A stretch of DNA of 64,000 nt, taken from contig CAWEXB010000008.1 in the NCBI GenBank assembly GCA_963812915.1, forward strand, positions 62,001 to 126,000. The letters are read 5' to 3'. This document shows, piece by piece, positions 32,880 through 41,646 of this stretch. Every line of letters starts with the position of its first letter. Position 1 is the stretch's first letter. Both the position numbers and the translations under genes were made by a program. Under the pieces are notes generated by a model, which was given only the letters and a program-made list of their open reading frames with translations, did not search any database and had not been told where the DNA came from. Origin of the DNA: JACVRW01 sp963812915. Lineage in GTDB: Bacteria > Actinomycetota > Thermoleophilia > Solirubrobacterales > Thermoleophilaceae.

Positions 32880-34763
32880 CTAGTTGCCGTCCCGGCGTCC
32901 GTCGACTCCCCGGGACGAGTCGATGATCACGCGGCAGGGGCGGTCGGTGAGGACGGTCTCCAGCGTCCTCCCGAAGAGCGAGACACCGGTGCGCCTCGGC
33001 GGCAGCGACATCACGATGGCGCGGGCGCGGATGTCCTTCGCCTCCTCCACGATGCGGCGGCCGCCTCCGCCGGGACGCACCTTCTCCCAGTGGCCGGTGA
33101 CCCGGCGGCCACCGCGTACACGGGCGGAATCGATCAACGAGGCGGCTCGCCTCTCCTCCTCGGGCATGTCGGCGTCGATCGGTGAGTTCGGGGGCACGCT
33201 GATCACCACGAGCACGTGGATACCGCGGCGGCGGCGGGCGGCCAGTCGCACCGCCGTCGCGACGGCCTCGGGCGAATAGTGCCCGTCCTCGAAGGCCACC
33301 AGCACGGACTCGTACTCCACCTCGCGCTCGACGGCCGGCTTCGGCAGGATGACCTTGTGGGTCTCGGTCAGCGATAGGCCCTGTCGACGGCGGTAGATGA
33401 CGTACGTGCCGATTCCGAGCGTGAGCCAGATCGTGCCGGCCACCAGCGTCTCGAAGTTCAACACGGTCACGACGACCCAGGCGATGCCGGTCCCGAGACC
33501 GCCCACCACCGCGAACAGAGGCAGATCGTGCCCTCGGAAGTGGATCGCGCCGGGCCCCCGATACGGCCGCTCCTTGTCGGGCTGCTTGACCCGCAACGCG
33601 ATCACGGCCAAGTGAGCGATCGTGAACGACAGCATCGCCCCGAAGGCGTAGATCGTCCCCAGGAAGTCCGCCTCGCCCGGCAGGATCGTGATGCAGGCCA
33701 CGAGACCGAAGACCATGATCGCGACGTAGGGGGTGCGGAACCTCGGGTGCAGGGCACGCAGGCGCTCGGGCAGCTGGCGGTACTGGCCCATCGAGTATGT
33801 GAGCCGAGAGACTCCGATCATGCCGGCGTTGGTCGCGATGAACAGGATGGTGGCGGCGAGAATGCCGACGTAGATCTCGGCCGGATTCTGCAACCCCCCG
33901 AGGTCCATGTTCGCGACCACCCCCAGGATCGGGTCGTCGGCGTAGCCGCCCTCCTCCTTGGATTGCGCGAGCAGGGTCTCGCCGTCGCGCACCGGCATCG
34001 CCGACAGCGCGACCGCCGGCAGGAAGGCGTAGATCGCGAAGACCGCGACGACGACGCCGCCGATCCCGCGCGGGATCGTACGCCCGTAGTCGCGCGCCTC
34101 CTCCGCCATGTTCGAGATCGTCTCGATGCCGGTGTAGGCGACCATGCCGACCGGGATCGCGATCAGGAAGTCGGTGAGCGTTGGCGAGACCCCGAAGTCG
34201 ACGTTGTTCACGAGGGTGTCGGGCGAGAACACCAGCACCAACCCGACCACCACCAGCGCGAGCTGGGTGAAAAAGTCCGCGAGCGCCAGGAAGACGTTGA
34301 GGCCGGCCGATTCCCTGACGCCCACGATGTTGAGGACCGCGAGGATCGCGACCACCCCGATGCCGCACACGATGTCGGCCGGGGACTCGCCGAGCGGCTC
34401 CCAGAAGACCCCCAGGTAGTGGGGCACGAAGAACGCCGAGATGGCGACCGTGATGATGTAGTTGAGCATCTGGCCCCAGGCCGCGAAGAAGGACCAGAAC
34501 TCGTTGAAGGCGCGGCGCGCGAAGCTGGAGGAGCCGCCGGCCTCCGGGTACATGGTCGTGGCCTCGGCGTAGGTCGCGGCGGTGCAGGCGAAGATGAAGC
34601 CGGCGATGACGAACACCACCGGGGTCATCCCGAGGGCGAAGATCGCGACCAGTCCGAGCGCGTAGTAGATCGACGAGCCCACGTTGCCGTACGCCGTCGA
34701 GAAGAGCGCCCCGGTCCCCAGGACCCGCTCCAACCCGCGCCCCTTGGGTCGGTACTCGGCCAT
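32880..34763 (-). CDS. APC-superfamily permease with C-terminal Usp-like domain (2)
   Basis: 627 residues, paralogue of the permease at 30675. TAYGNVGSSIYYALGL is the helix-1 substrate motif, EAGGSSSFARRAFNEFWSFFAAWG follows, twelve membrane segments end near residue 455, and a Usp-like domain (~470-615; YESVLVAFEDG) is attached. The helix-1 GNVGSSIYY resembles potassium/amino-acid APC carriers. The two permeases and two RCK proteins form one neighbourhood. Substrate is not proved. Confidence 0.82.
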   Translation of the reverse strand: MAEYRPKGRGLERVLGTGALFSTAYGNVGSSIYYALGLVAIFALGMTPVVFVIAGFIFACTAATYAEATTMYPEAGGSSSFARRAFNEFWSFFAAWGQMLNYIITVAISAFFVPHYLGVFWEPLGESPADIVCGIGVVAILAVLNIVGVRESAGLNVFLALADFFTQLALVVVGLVLVFSPDTLVNNVDFGVSPTLTDFLIAIPVGMVAYTGIETISNMAEEARDYGRTIPRGIGGVVVAVFAIYAFLPAVALSAMPVRDGETLLAQSKEEGGYADDPILGVVANMDLGGLQNPAEIYVGILAATILFIATNAGMIGVSRLTYSMGQYRQLPERLRALHPRFRTPYVAIMVFGLVACITILPGEADFLGTIYAFGAMLSFTIAHLAVIALRVKQPDKERPYRGPGAIHFRGHDLPLFAVVGGLGTGIAWVVVTVLNFETLVAGTIWLTLGIGTYVIYRRRQGLSLTETHKVILPKPAVEREVEYESVLVAFEDGHYSPEAVATAVRLAARRRRGIHVLVVISVPPNSPIDADMPEEERRAASLIDSARVRGGRRVTGHWEKVRPGGGGRRIVEEAKDIRARAIVMSLPPRRTGVSLFGRTLETVLTDRPCRVIIDSSRGVDGRRDGN

Positions 34764-34824
34764 TTCAGTAAACGCTAACTGTCGAAGCCCGCGCCGATGC
34801 GGTCAAGGAGTTGCAGTCGGTCGG

Positions 34825-35385
34825 CTAACGCCTCAACCAATCGAGGACCTCGCCCGCGTGCGTATCGGGCGGGAACACCGGATAGAAGACGTGCTCGATC
34901 TCGCCGCCCGTGATGATCAGCGTGAGGCGCTTCACGAAGGTCGTGCCGTCGAGCTCGAAGGTCGGGAGCCTCAGCGCGCGTGCCAGCTGGAGCTCGGCGT
35001 CGCTCAGGACCTCGAAGGGCAGGTCGAGGCGCGCCGCCATCTCGCGCTGGTATTCGGTCTCCTGAGTCGACAGCGCCAGCACGCGCACGCCGAGATCGGC
35101 GAACTGTTCGCGACTATCGCGGAAGCCGCAGGCCTCCGGCGTGCAGCCCCGGGCGCCCGGGATGGCGTTCCAGCCGGGCGGCAGCTCTTCGTCCGGACGC
35201 CCGGTGCGTGGGTAGCAGAAGAGGACGTTCCTCCCGGGCAAGACGTCGAGCCTGACCTCGCCGCCCGCGGTGGAGGGAAGCGCGATCGCGGGCATGCGCA
35301 TCCCCGGGAGATGGGCGGCCGCGCCGTCGTCCTCCGGAACGGGAAGATCCGGCGGGAGCGCGTGGATGTCGTCGGCGCGAGCCAA
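34825..35385 (-). CDS. Peroxiredoxin (BCP/PrxQ-like)
   Basis: 186 residues, thioredoxin fold. PRTGRPDEELPPGWNAIPGARGCTPEACGFRD is an extended active loop: Cys81 in GCTPEACGF is the likely peroxidatic Cys and Cys86 the resolving one, as in PrxQ; Cys57 precedes the loop. VRVLALSTQETEYQ and LPFEVLSDAELQLARAL follow. It reduces peroxides in the cytosol. Start is TTG, seven bases after TAGCGT on the minus strand, a leaderless pattern. Confidence 0.82.
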   Translation of the reverse strand: MARADDIHALPPDLPVPEDDGAAAHLPGMRMPAIALPSTAGGEVRLDVLPGRNVLFCYPRTGRPDEELPPGWNAIPGARGCTPEACGFRDSREQFADLGVRVLALSTQETEYQREMAARLDLPFEVLSDAELQLARALRLPTFELDGTTFVKRLTLIITGGEIEHVFYPVFPPDTHAGEVLDWLRR

Positions 35386-35408
35386 GGGCTCAACGCTACC
35401 GCTCCGAG

Positions 35409-36002
35409 CTAGGTTTCCGAGGCGTCGTCAGGTTTGCTCTCGTCTGGCGGCGGCGACGGTCGCGCGCTCGGGTAGCGGCCGGCGGCCGCGTCGGCGAACT
35501 CGCCCAGGCGGCGGAGCAACTCGCGCAGCTCGCCGATCAGTCGGGCTCGCTCCTCGAGAATCGCGCGGACATCGGCCTCCAGGTCGCGGACCCGCGCCTC
35601 GGCGGCCTCGCGAAGCTCGCGCGCCTCGCGCTGCGCCGCCTCGCGGACCTCGCGGGCCTCCCGGGCCGCCGCCTCACGCACTTCTCGGGCCTCATGGGAG
35701 GCATCGTCGCGCAGCTGCCGGGCCTCCTGCTCGGACGCCTCGCGCAGCTCCTCCGCCTCGTTCGTCGCACTCTGGATCCGATCGTCGGCCTGCGAGCGCG
35801 AGCGACGGGTGATCTCGTCGGCGGTCTCGTGGGCGCGCTCGAGGAGCCCTCTCGTCTCCTCCGTGACCTGCTCGAGGGCGTGCCGGATCGCGGATTCCGG
35901 AGCCGCGGTGATCTGGAGCTCGGCGATCACGCGGTTGACGCGAGTCACGTACTGGTCGACCGCGTCGCGCTCGTAGCCCCGCATCGCCGTCGCGAAGCGC
36001 AC
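35409..36002 (-). CDS. DivIVA-domain coiled-coil protein
   Basis: 197 residues from GTG at 36002. TAMRGYERDAVDQYVTRVNRVIAEL is the DivIVA membrane-curvature domain; residues ~45-165 form a long coiled coil with repeats of AREVREAA-type units; the tail is Pro/Ser/Asp-rich. The frame continues 30 codons upstream with sequence that completes the DivIVA helix (PDADIAELRDV), so the real N-terminus is probably longer; see findings. Role in polar growth, division or envelope organisation is likely. Confidence 0.78.
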   Translation of the reverse strand: MRFATAMRGYERDAVDQYVTRVNRVIAELQITAAPESAIRHALEQVTEETRGLLERAHETADEITRRSRSQADDRIQSATNEAEELREASEQEARQLRDDASHEAREVREAAAREAREVREAAQREARELREAAEARVRDLEADVRAILEERARLIGELRELLRRLGEFADAAAGRYPSARPSPPPDESKPDDASET

Positions 36003-36170
36003 GTCCCGCAGCTCGGCGATGTCGGCGTCGGGAACGCGGCTGCGAACGCGGCCGCGCGTCGGCGCCTGTCCGGTTGGCTCCCGGTCCTCGATGCCCGCAC
36101 GCTACCGCAGCATGCCGCGCGCTCGAGGCTGCGCGAGGCGCCGCGGCGTCAGGAAGGAGCTAACGCAGGG

Positions 36171-38270
36171 TCAAACCAAGAACGGAATGATCAACAGCGC
36201 GACGATGTTCGCCACCTTGATCATCGGGTTGATCGCCGGGCCGGCCGTGTCCTTGTAGGGGTCGCCGACGGTGTCGCCCGTCACCGAGGCGGCGTGCGCC
36301 TCCGATCCCTTGCCGCCGTACTCGCCGTCCTCGATCAGCTTCTTCGCGTTGTCCCAGGCACCGCCGCCGGAGGTCATCGAGATCGCGGTGAAGAAGCCCA
36401 CGACGATCACGCCGATCAGGAGGCCGCCGAGCGCCTGGTAGGAGAGCAGGCCGACGATCACCGTGACCACGATCGGGATCAGGGCCGGGACGATCATCTG
36501 CCGCTGAGCAGCGGCGGTGACGAGATCCACGGCGCGCGCGTAGTCCGGCTTTTCGGTGCCGTCCATGATTCCCGGCTTCTCCCGGAATTGGCGCCGGACC
36601 TCCTCGACCACGCCGCCCGCGGCGCGGCCCACGGCCTCGATCGCGAGCGCGACGAACAGGAAGACCATCATGCCGCCCACGAGGAGGCCGATCAGCACCT
36701 CGGGCTGCGAGATGTCAAAGCGGGAGAGAGTCTCGCCGTCGGCCGCCGCCTCGACGCGCAGCTCCTCGATGAAGGCGGCGAACAGTACGAGCGCGGCGAG
36801 CACGGCCGAGCCGATCGCGTACCCCTTGGTCACGGCCTTGGTGGTGTTGCCGACGGCGTCGAGCGGGTCGGTGACGTTGCGGACTTCCTCGGGCAGGTCC
36901 GCCATCTCCGCGATACCGCCGGCGTTGTCGGTGATCGGCCCGAAGGCGTCGAGCGCGACGATCAGTCCGGTGAGAGACAGCTGCGCCATCACGGCCACTC
37001 CGATGCCGTAGATGCCGGCCAGCTCGTTGGCGACCAAGATCCCGAGCACCAGAAGGATCGCCGGCGCCGCGGTCGACTGGAAGCCCTGCGAGAGGCCCTG
37101 GATGATGTTCGTCGCGTGGCCCGTCTGCGAGGCGCGCGCGGTGGTGCGCACCGGCCGGAAGCGAGTAGACGTGTAGTAGTCGGTGATCGCGAACAGCCCG
37201 GCGGTCACCCCCACGCCCACCAGGGTGCAGACGTAGAGCTCGATCCCGCTCGGCGCCTCGGCCCCCGCTCGCAGCAGGCTGGATACACCCTCCCGGTAGG
37301 TCAGGTCGTCCATGAGGATGAGCGTGATCGGCAGGAACGCGATCGCCGCGAGACCGCCGGACACGATCAACCCCTGGTAGAGGGCGCGCTCGACGTTGCC
37401 GGCGCGGCTCCTGACCGCGTACGTACCGACGATCGACGCCACGAGCGACACGCCGCCGATGATCAGCGGGTAGACGGCGACCGTGCCGATCTCCTGGAAG
37501 GTGAGAACCCCGAGGAGCATCACTGCGACGGCCGTGACCGCGTAGGTCTCGAAGAGGTCGGCCGCCATGCCGGCGCAGTCGCCGACGTTGTCGCCGACGT
37601 TGTCGGCGATCACCGCGGGGTTTCGGGGATCGTCCTCGGGGATGCCGGCCTCGATCTTGCCCACGAGGTCGGCGCCGACGTCGGCGGCCTTGGTGAAGAT
37701 GCCGCCGCCCAGGCGGGCGAAGACCGAGATCAGCGAGCCGCCGAAACCGAGACCGACCAGCGCGTCGATCGCGTCGCGCTCGTCGGTGCCGGCCAGGACC
37801 AGGATCCCGTAGTACCCGGCGACGCCGAACAGCGCGAGGCCCGCGACCAGCAGACCGGTGACAGCGCCGCCCTTGAAGGCCACCTCCAGCGCCCTCGACA
37901 CGCCGCTGCGGGCCGACTCGGCCACGCGCGCGTTCGCGCGCACCGAGACGTTCATCCCGATGAAGCCGGCCGCGCCCGAGAACGCCCCGCCGATGAGGAA
38001 GCCCACGGCGACGAGGATGCCCTCGGCGTCCGAGGCCTCGAGGGCGATCGCGAGCACGATCGCCAGCACGATCGCCACTCCGGCGATGATCGTGTACTGG
38101 CGTCGAAGGTAGGCGTTCGCCCCCTCCTGTACGGCTTGGGAGATCGACTGCATCTCCTCGTTTCCGGGCGAGAGCGAGAGCAGCCAGCGCGAGGTCGTGA
38201 CGCCGTAGGCCACGGCGCCGCCCGCGCAGAGGAGCGCGATTATCACGCCCCAGTCAGTCAGGAAGTCCAA
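36171..38270 (-). CDS. hppA: Membrane-bound proton-pumping pyrophosphatase
   Basis: 699 residues with ~16 membrane helices. DVGADLVGKIEAGIPEDDPRNPAVIADNVGDNVGDCAGMAADLFE contains the pyrophosphate-binding motifs (DVGADLVGK, DNVGDNVGD), repeated as GDTVGDPYKDTAGP near the end. Lys478 in GNTTKAVTKG is the residue that marks potassium-independent H+-PPases. It pumps protons while hydrolysing pyrophosphate. Start is TTG at 38270 behind GGAGGACATAACCCC. It lies 40 bases after mtnP in the same direction. Confidence 0.93.
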   Translation of the reverse strand: MDFLTDWGVIIALLCAGGAVAYGVTTSRWLLSLSPGNEEMQSISQAVQEGANAYLRRQYTIIAGVAIVLAIVLAIALEASDAEGILVAVGFLIGGAFSGAAGFIGMNVSVRANARVAESARSGVSRALEVAFKGGAVTGLLVAGLALFGVAGYYGILVLAGTDERDAIDALVGLGFGGSLISVFARLGGGIFTKAADVGADLVGKIEAGIPEDDPRNPAVIADNVGDNVGDCAGMAADLFETYAVTAVAVMLLGVLTFQEIGTVAVYPLIIGGVSLVASIVGTYAVRSRAGNVERALYQGLIVSGGLAAIAFLPITLILMDDLTYREGVSSLLRAGAEAPSGIELYVCTLVGVGVTAGLFAITDYYTSTRFRPVRTTARASQTGHATNIIQGLSQGFQSTAAPAILLVLGILVANELAGIYGIGVAVMAQLSLTGLIVALDAFGPITDNAGGIAEMADLPEEVRNVTDPLDAVGNTTKAVTKGYAIGSAVLAALVLFAAFIEELRVEAAADGETLSRFDISQPEVLIGLLVGGMMVFLFVALAIEAVGRAAGGVVEEVRRQFREKPGIMDGTEKPDYARAVDLVTAAAQRQMIVPALIPIVVTVIVGLLSYQALGGLLIGVIVVGFFTAISMTSGGGAWDNAKKLIEDGEYGGKGSEAHAASVTGDTVGDPYKDTAGPAINPMIKVANIVALLIIPFLV

Positions 38271-38310
38271 GGGGTTATGTCCTCCGTCAGGTTCTCAGCG
38301 GGCGGCGCCG

Positions 38311-39120
38311 CTAGTGATGGACGATCGCGCTGTCCAGCGCCGACGCGCAGATGTCGTCCGGCTGCGTACCGATCTCCGGCAGCGCCCGGAACAAGAGCGC
38401 GCGCAGTCTATCGAGGTTCTCGCGGAACACCGCGAATGCGGCGTCCGCCGAGACGGGTTGCACGTGGGGCATTCCCTCGAGCCCGACGTCGTAGTCGGTC
38501 ACGAGCGACACGTTCGCGTAGCAGAGGGACAGCTCGCGCGCGAGCCAGCACTCCGGGTACTGGGTCATGTTCACGACGTCGAAGCCCGCGGCCGTGTGCC
38601 AGCGCGACTCCGCGCGTGTGGCGAAGCGCGGCCCCTGGATCACCACGACCGTCCCGCCCTCGACCACCGGAATGTCGAGATCGCGTGCGGTTCGGACCAG
38701 AATCCGGGCCAGGTCTGGGCAGTAGGGGTCGGCGGCCGACACGTGGGTCGTCTGGGGACCGTCGTAGAAGGTGCTCTCGCGGGCGTGCGTGCGATCGACG
38801 AACTGGTCGCAGACCACGAAGGTGCCCGGCTCGAGCTCGGGTTTGAGCGAGCCGCAGGCGCACGGGCCGATGATCCGCCTCACCCCGACCTCGCGCATGG
38901 CCCAGACGTTGGCGCGGTAGTTGATGCGGTGCGGCGGCAGCGTGTGCTCGTCGCCGTGGCGCGGGAGGAACGCCACCTGCTTCCCCTCCACGGAGCCGAT
39001 GCGAATCGGGGCCGAGGGCGGGCCGTAGGGCGTCGCGACCGGCACCTCCTCCACGTCGTCGAGGAAGCGATAGAAGCCCGAGCCGCCGAAGACCCCTACG
39101 AGCTGCCCGGAGGCGTCCAT
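38311..39120 (-). CDS. mtnP: S-methyl-5'-thioadenosine phosphorylase
   Basis: 269 residues, purine nucleoside phosphorylase fold. VFGGSGFY (phosphate site), FLPRHGDEHTLPPHRINYRAN, DQFVDRTHARESTFYDG, and NMTQYPECWLARELSLCYANVSLVTDYDVG. The Asp in TDYD supports an adenine base, so methylthioadenosine is the likely substrate in methionine salvage; inosine-type specificity cannot be excluded. It overlaps the DUF1844 gene by 25 bases. Confidence 0.87.
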   Translation of the reverse strand: MDASGQLVGVFGGSGFYRFLDDVEEVPVATPYGPPSAPIRIGSVEGKQVAFLPRHGDEHTLPPHRINYRANVWAMREVGVRRIIGPCACGSLKPELEPGTFVVCDQFVDRTHARESTFYDGPQTTHVSAADPYCPDLARILVRTARDLDIPVVEGGTVVVIQGPRFATRAESRWHTAAGFDVVNMTQYPECWLARELSLCYANVSLVTDYDVGLEGMPHVQPVSADAAFAVFRENLDRLRALLFRALPEIGTQPDDICASALDSAIVHH

Positions 39121-39443
39121 ATCTTCGAGCGCGCCTTCGCCCGCTCGTCCGCTTCCGAAGCACCCGGCTCGGCCGTGCGCGCCGGGGGTCGCTGTTCCCT
39201 CACGTAGATCATCTGGAGCTGAGAGAGTGCATCCTTGATCGGACCGATCTCCTCCTGGGGGCAGAGCGGAAGGAGCGCGCGGGCGGCGTCGATGGCCTGC
39301 TTGGCCTGGGCGGGGTCCTTCTCCTCCTCGACCGTGAGCCGGCGACCGCCGAGGTTGACGAGCGTGACGACGGTCTGGAGCAGCACATCGTCGACCTTGA
39401 TCTGCTTCAGAAGCTCCTCGGGGCTCGGCTCTTCAGCGCTCAT
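39096..39443 (-). CDS. DUF1844 family protein
   Basis: 115 residues. DDVLLQTVVTLVNLGGRRL and AKQAIDAARALLPLCPQEEIGPIKDALSQLQMIYV are the DUF1844 core, a small helical protein of unknown function, followed by a charged tail. It overlaps mtnP at its 3' end and the ligase gene at its start (ATGA), so it is translated within this operon. Confidence 0.83.
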   Translation of the reverse strand: MSAEEPSPEELLKQIKVDDVLLQTVVTLVNLGGRRLTVEEEKDPAQAKQAIDAARALLPLCPQEEIGPIKDALSQLQMIYVREQRPPARTAEPGASEADERAKARSKIWTPPGSS

Positions 39444-40588
39444 GCTTCCACCTCCTGCGCCGCGTAGGTTCGCTGCGTCTCGGCCACCTCGGCTGCGAAG
39501 ACCTCCTCGATCGGCGCACCCGATTCGAGCGCCCGCCGCTGGCGCTGAGCCCCATTCTCCTCGGGCAGCAGCGGCTCGACGCCGCCGAGAGCGGCGCGCG
39601 CCGGGGCGGTCCAGCGGAGAAGGCGTTCGATCACGGCGGCCGCCGGATACTCCTCGACCCGGTCGAGGTCGATGAGCGTTCCGTCGAGGCCGTACCGGAT
39701 CGCGCGCCAGAAGTTCTCCTCCACGAGCCGGTGCGGCGGATCGTCGAACGGGAGGCCGTCGTCGTAGTCGAGCGCGGCCTGGGCGATGCAGGCCGCGATC
39801 AACTCGGTGAGCGCGGTCGAGTCGGCCGCGCTCGTCTGCGCGTCGCAGATGCGGAACTCGACCGTGCCGAACACGTGATGAGGGCGAATGCTCCACCAGA
39901 TCTGCGTCGGCTCGACGATCGAGCGCGTACGGACGAGGAAGTCGACGTAGTCGGCGTACGCCCCCCAGCCGCCGAAGGCGTCCGGAATCCCACAGCGGGG
40001 GAAGCTCCTGGTGAAGATCTGGCTCCGGACCGAGTGGAGGCCCGAGTTGCGGCCGTCGAGGAACGGCGAGTTGGCGGAGACGGCCAGCAGCTCGGGGAGC
40101 ACCGGACGCAGGCGGTCGCAGACCCGCACGACGCGCTCGGCGCCGCGGATGCCCATGTGCACGTGGAGGCTGAAGGTGTTGTTGCGCCAGGCCACGTACT
40201 TCAGACCCTCCTCGACGCGGCGGTAGTGCTCGGTCTCGATGACCTCTTGCTCCCACCAAGGGCTCCACGGGTGAGTGCCCGTCGCCGCGAGCAGCGCGCC
40301 GCGGTCGGCGGCCAGGCGAAACAGGCGGGCCCGCGCCTCGCGCTGCCGCGCGACCGCGTCGGCGAGGTTCTCGCCCCGTCCCGACCTGATCTCGATCTCC
40401 GACTTGATCAGCTCTCCCGCGACGGACTCGGACAGCACCGGGTCGTTTGAGGCGGCCGATCGAAGCTCCTCGAAGCGGTGCGCCAGCGAGCGGGTCGCCG
40501 GATCGAGGATCCCGAACTCCTCCTCGATTCCGACCGTGAAGTCCGTCGAGGCCTCGAAGACCTCCCTGACCCTCGGCATCTCGACCAT
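39440..40588 (-). CDS. Carboxylate-amine ligase, GCS2/YbdK family
   Basis: 382 residues. FTVGIEEEFGILDP is the metal/ATP site of the glutamate-cysteine ligase type 2 fold; GTHPWSPW, LHVHMGIRG and FGTVEFRICDAQTS follow in order. Members make gamma-glutamyl or related amide bonds (YbdK, EgtA). No other thiol-cofactor gene is near, so the substrate is open. It follows rex by four bases in an operon that begins with a glutaredoxin-like gene. Confidence 0.85.
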   Translation of the reverse strand: MVEMPRVREVFEASTDFTVGIEEEFGILDPATRSLAHRFEELRSAASNDPVLSESVAGELIKSEIEIRSGRGENLADAVARQREARARLFRLAADRGALLAATGTHPWSPWWEQEVIETEHYRRVEEGLKYVAWRNNTFSLHVHMGIRGAERVVRVCDRLRPVLPELLAVSANSPFLDGRNSGLHSVRSQIFTRSFPRCGIPDAFGGWGAYADYVDFLVRTRSIVEPTQIWWSIRPHHVFGTVEFRICDAQTSAADSTALTELIAACIAQAALDYDDGLPFDDPPHRLVEENFWRAIRYGLDGTLIDLDRVEEYPAAAVIERLLRWTAPARAALGGVEPLLPEENGAQRQRRALESGAPIEEVFAAEVAETQRTYAAQEVEA

Positions 40589-40592
40589 GGGG

Positions 40593-41285
40593 TTAGGTCA
40601 GATAGAAGTACAGCGCGTATAGGAGGTCAACGGCGGGGCTGGACGTGTGCACGGTCACCTCCGGCGGTACCTGGAGCAGGGCCTCCGAGTAGTTGAAGAT
40701 GATCTTCACTCCGGCTCCCACGAGGTCGTCGGCCACGTCTTGGGCGGCCTCGGTCGGGACGGCGAGCACGCCGACCACCACGTCCTCCTCGCGGATGACC
40801 CGCTCGAGGTCCTCGTATGGACGGACGGTCAGGTTGTCGCTCACGGGCTTGTCGACCTTGCCCGGGTCCTTGTCGAAGATGGCGACGACGCGGAAACCGT
40901 GGTCGGCGAAGATGTCCGAGCCGGCGATGGCCTGCCCGAGGTTGCCGGCGCCGAAGAGCACGATGTTGTGCTTGCCGGTGGTGCGCAGGATCTTGCGAAT
41001 CTGCGACACCAGCGAGTCGACGTTGTAGCCCACGCCGCGTTTGCCGAACTTGCCGAAGCCGGAGAGGTCCCGCCGGATCTGCGTGGAGTTGACGTGCGTG
41101 TAGTCGGCGAGCTCCTGGGACGAGATCGTCTCGCGTCCCATCTTCTTCGCCTGCGTAAGTACCTGCAGATAGCGCGAGAGTCGGGCCGCGACCCCGAGCG
41201 AGAGCCGCTCCGAGACGCCCGGCTCGGCACCCGGCCGCGCCGGCTGAAGCCCCACGCCGCCCACTGTGGGGTCGTCGTAGCTCAC
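40593..41285 (-). CDS. rex: Redox-sensing transcriptional repressor Rex
   Basis: 230 residues. A winged HTH (LSRYLQVLTQAKKMGRETISSQELADYTHVNSTQIRRDLS) precedes a Rossmann domain with GAGNLGQAIAG and FDKDPGKVD, ending in the helix YALYFYLT that swaps between subunits. Rex senses the NADH/NAD+ ratio and represses fermentation and respiration genes. Its start overlaps the glutaredoxin-like gene by four bases. I did not find a clear Rex operator within the window. Confidence 0.94.
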   Translation of the reverse strand: MSYDDPTVGGVGLQPARPGAEPGVSERLSLGVAARLSRYLQVLTQAKKMGRETISSQELADYTHVNSTQIRRDLSGFGKFGKRGVGYNVDSLVSQIRKILRTTGKHNIVLFGAGNLGQAIAGSDIFADHGFRVVAIFDKDPGKVDKPVSDNLTVRPYEDLERVIREEDVVVGVLAVPTEAAQDVADDLVGAGVKIIFNYSEALLQVPPEVTVHTSSPAVDLLYALYFYLT

Positions 41286-41530
41286 GTGGGGTCCACTCTA
41301 TCGAGCCGCTCCCGCAGCACCGCCTCGTCGACCACGTAGTCGAACAGCTCCTCACCCTCCAGCGCCAGCACGGGAATGCGCTCGCCGTAGCGGCGGTAGA
41401 GCACGGGATCGAGCGAGATGTCGACCTCCTCGAGCTCGAACGGGCGTTCGGCACGCACCCGCTCGACCGCGGCGCGAGCCTCTTCGCACAGGTGGCAACC
41501 CGGCTTGCCGTACAGGGTCACGGCCGGCAC
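41282..41530 (-). CDS. Glutaredoxin-like small protein
   Basis: 82 residues, glutaredoxin/DUF836-like fold: VTLYGKPGCHLCEEA with active pair Cys12-Cys15, FELEEVDISLDP, and GERIPVLALEGEELFDY with the cis-Pro. It is the first gene of the operon with rex. Such proteins are commonly beside rex in actinobacteria. Thiol-disulfide exchange is likely; the partner is unknown. Confidence 0.87.
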   Translation of the reverse strand: MPAVTLYGKPGCHLCEEARAAVERVRAERPFELEEVDISLDPVLYRRYGERIPVLALEGEELFDYVVDEAVLRERLDRVDPT

Positions 41531-41646
41531 CCGCCGGATTCTCCCCGCCCGCTGTCCGTATCCGGCGCTCGTCGCGATCGCGGCCCCGGCGGCCTACGCC
41601 GCCGGAGCGATGAAGTCGACGCCGGTCACCGGCGAGGTCGAGGCGT

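Noticed and set aside
35694..38846. A 1050-codon open frame on the plus strand
   Set aside because: It is antisense to the DivIVA gene and hppA; its translation is rich in His, Arg, Asp and Gln without a fold, which is the usual shadow of GC-rich genes. hppA motifs prove the minus strand.
41531..41646. Coding-like stretch on the plus strand between the glutaredoxin and VOC genes
   Set aside because: A frame reads ALVAIAAPAAYAAGAMKST but lacks a start signal and runs into the antisense of the VOC gene; too short to support.
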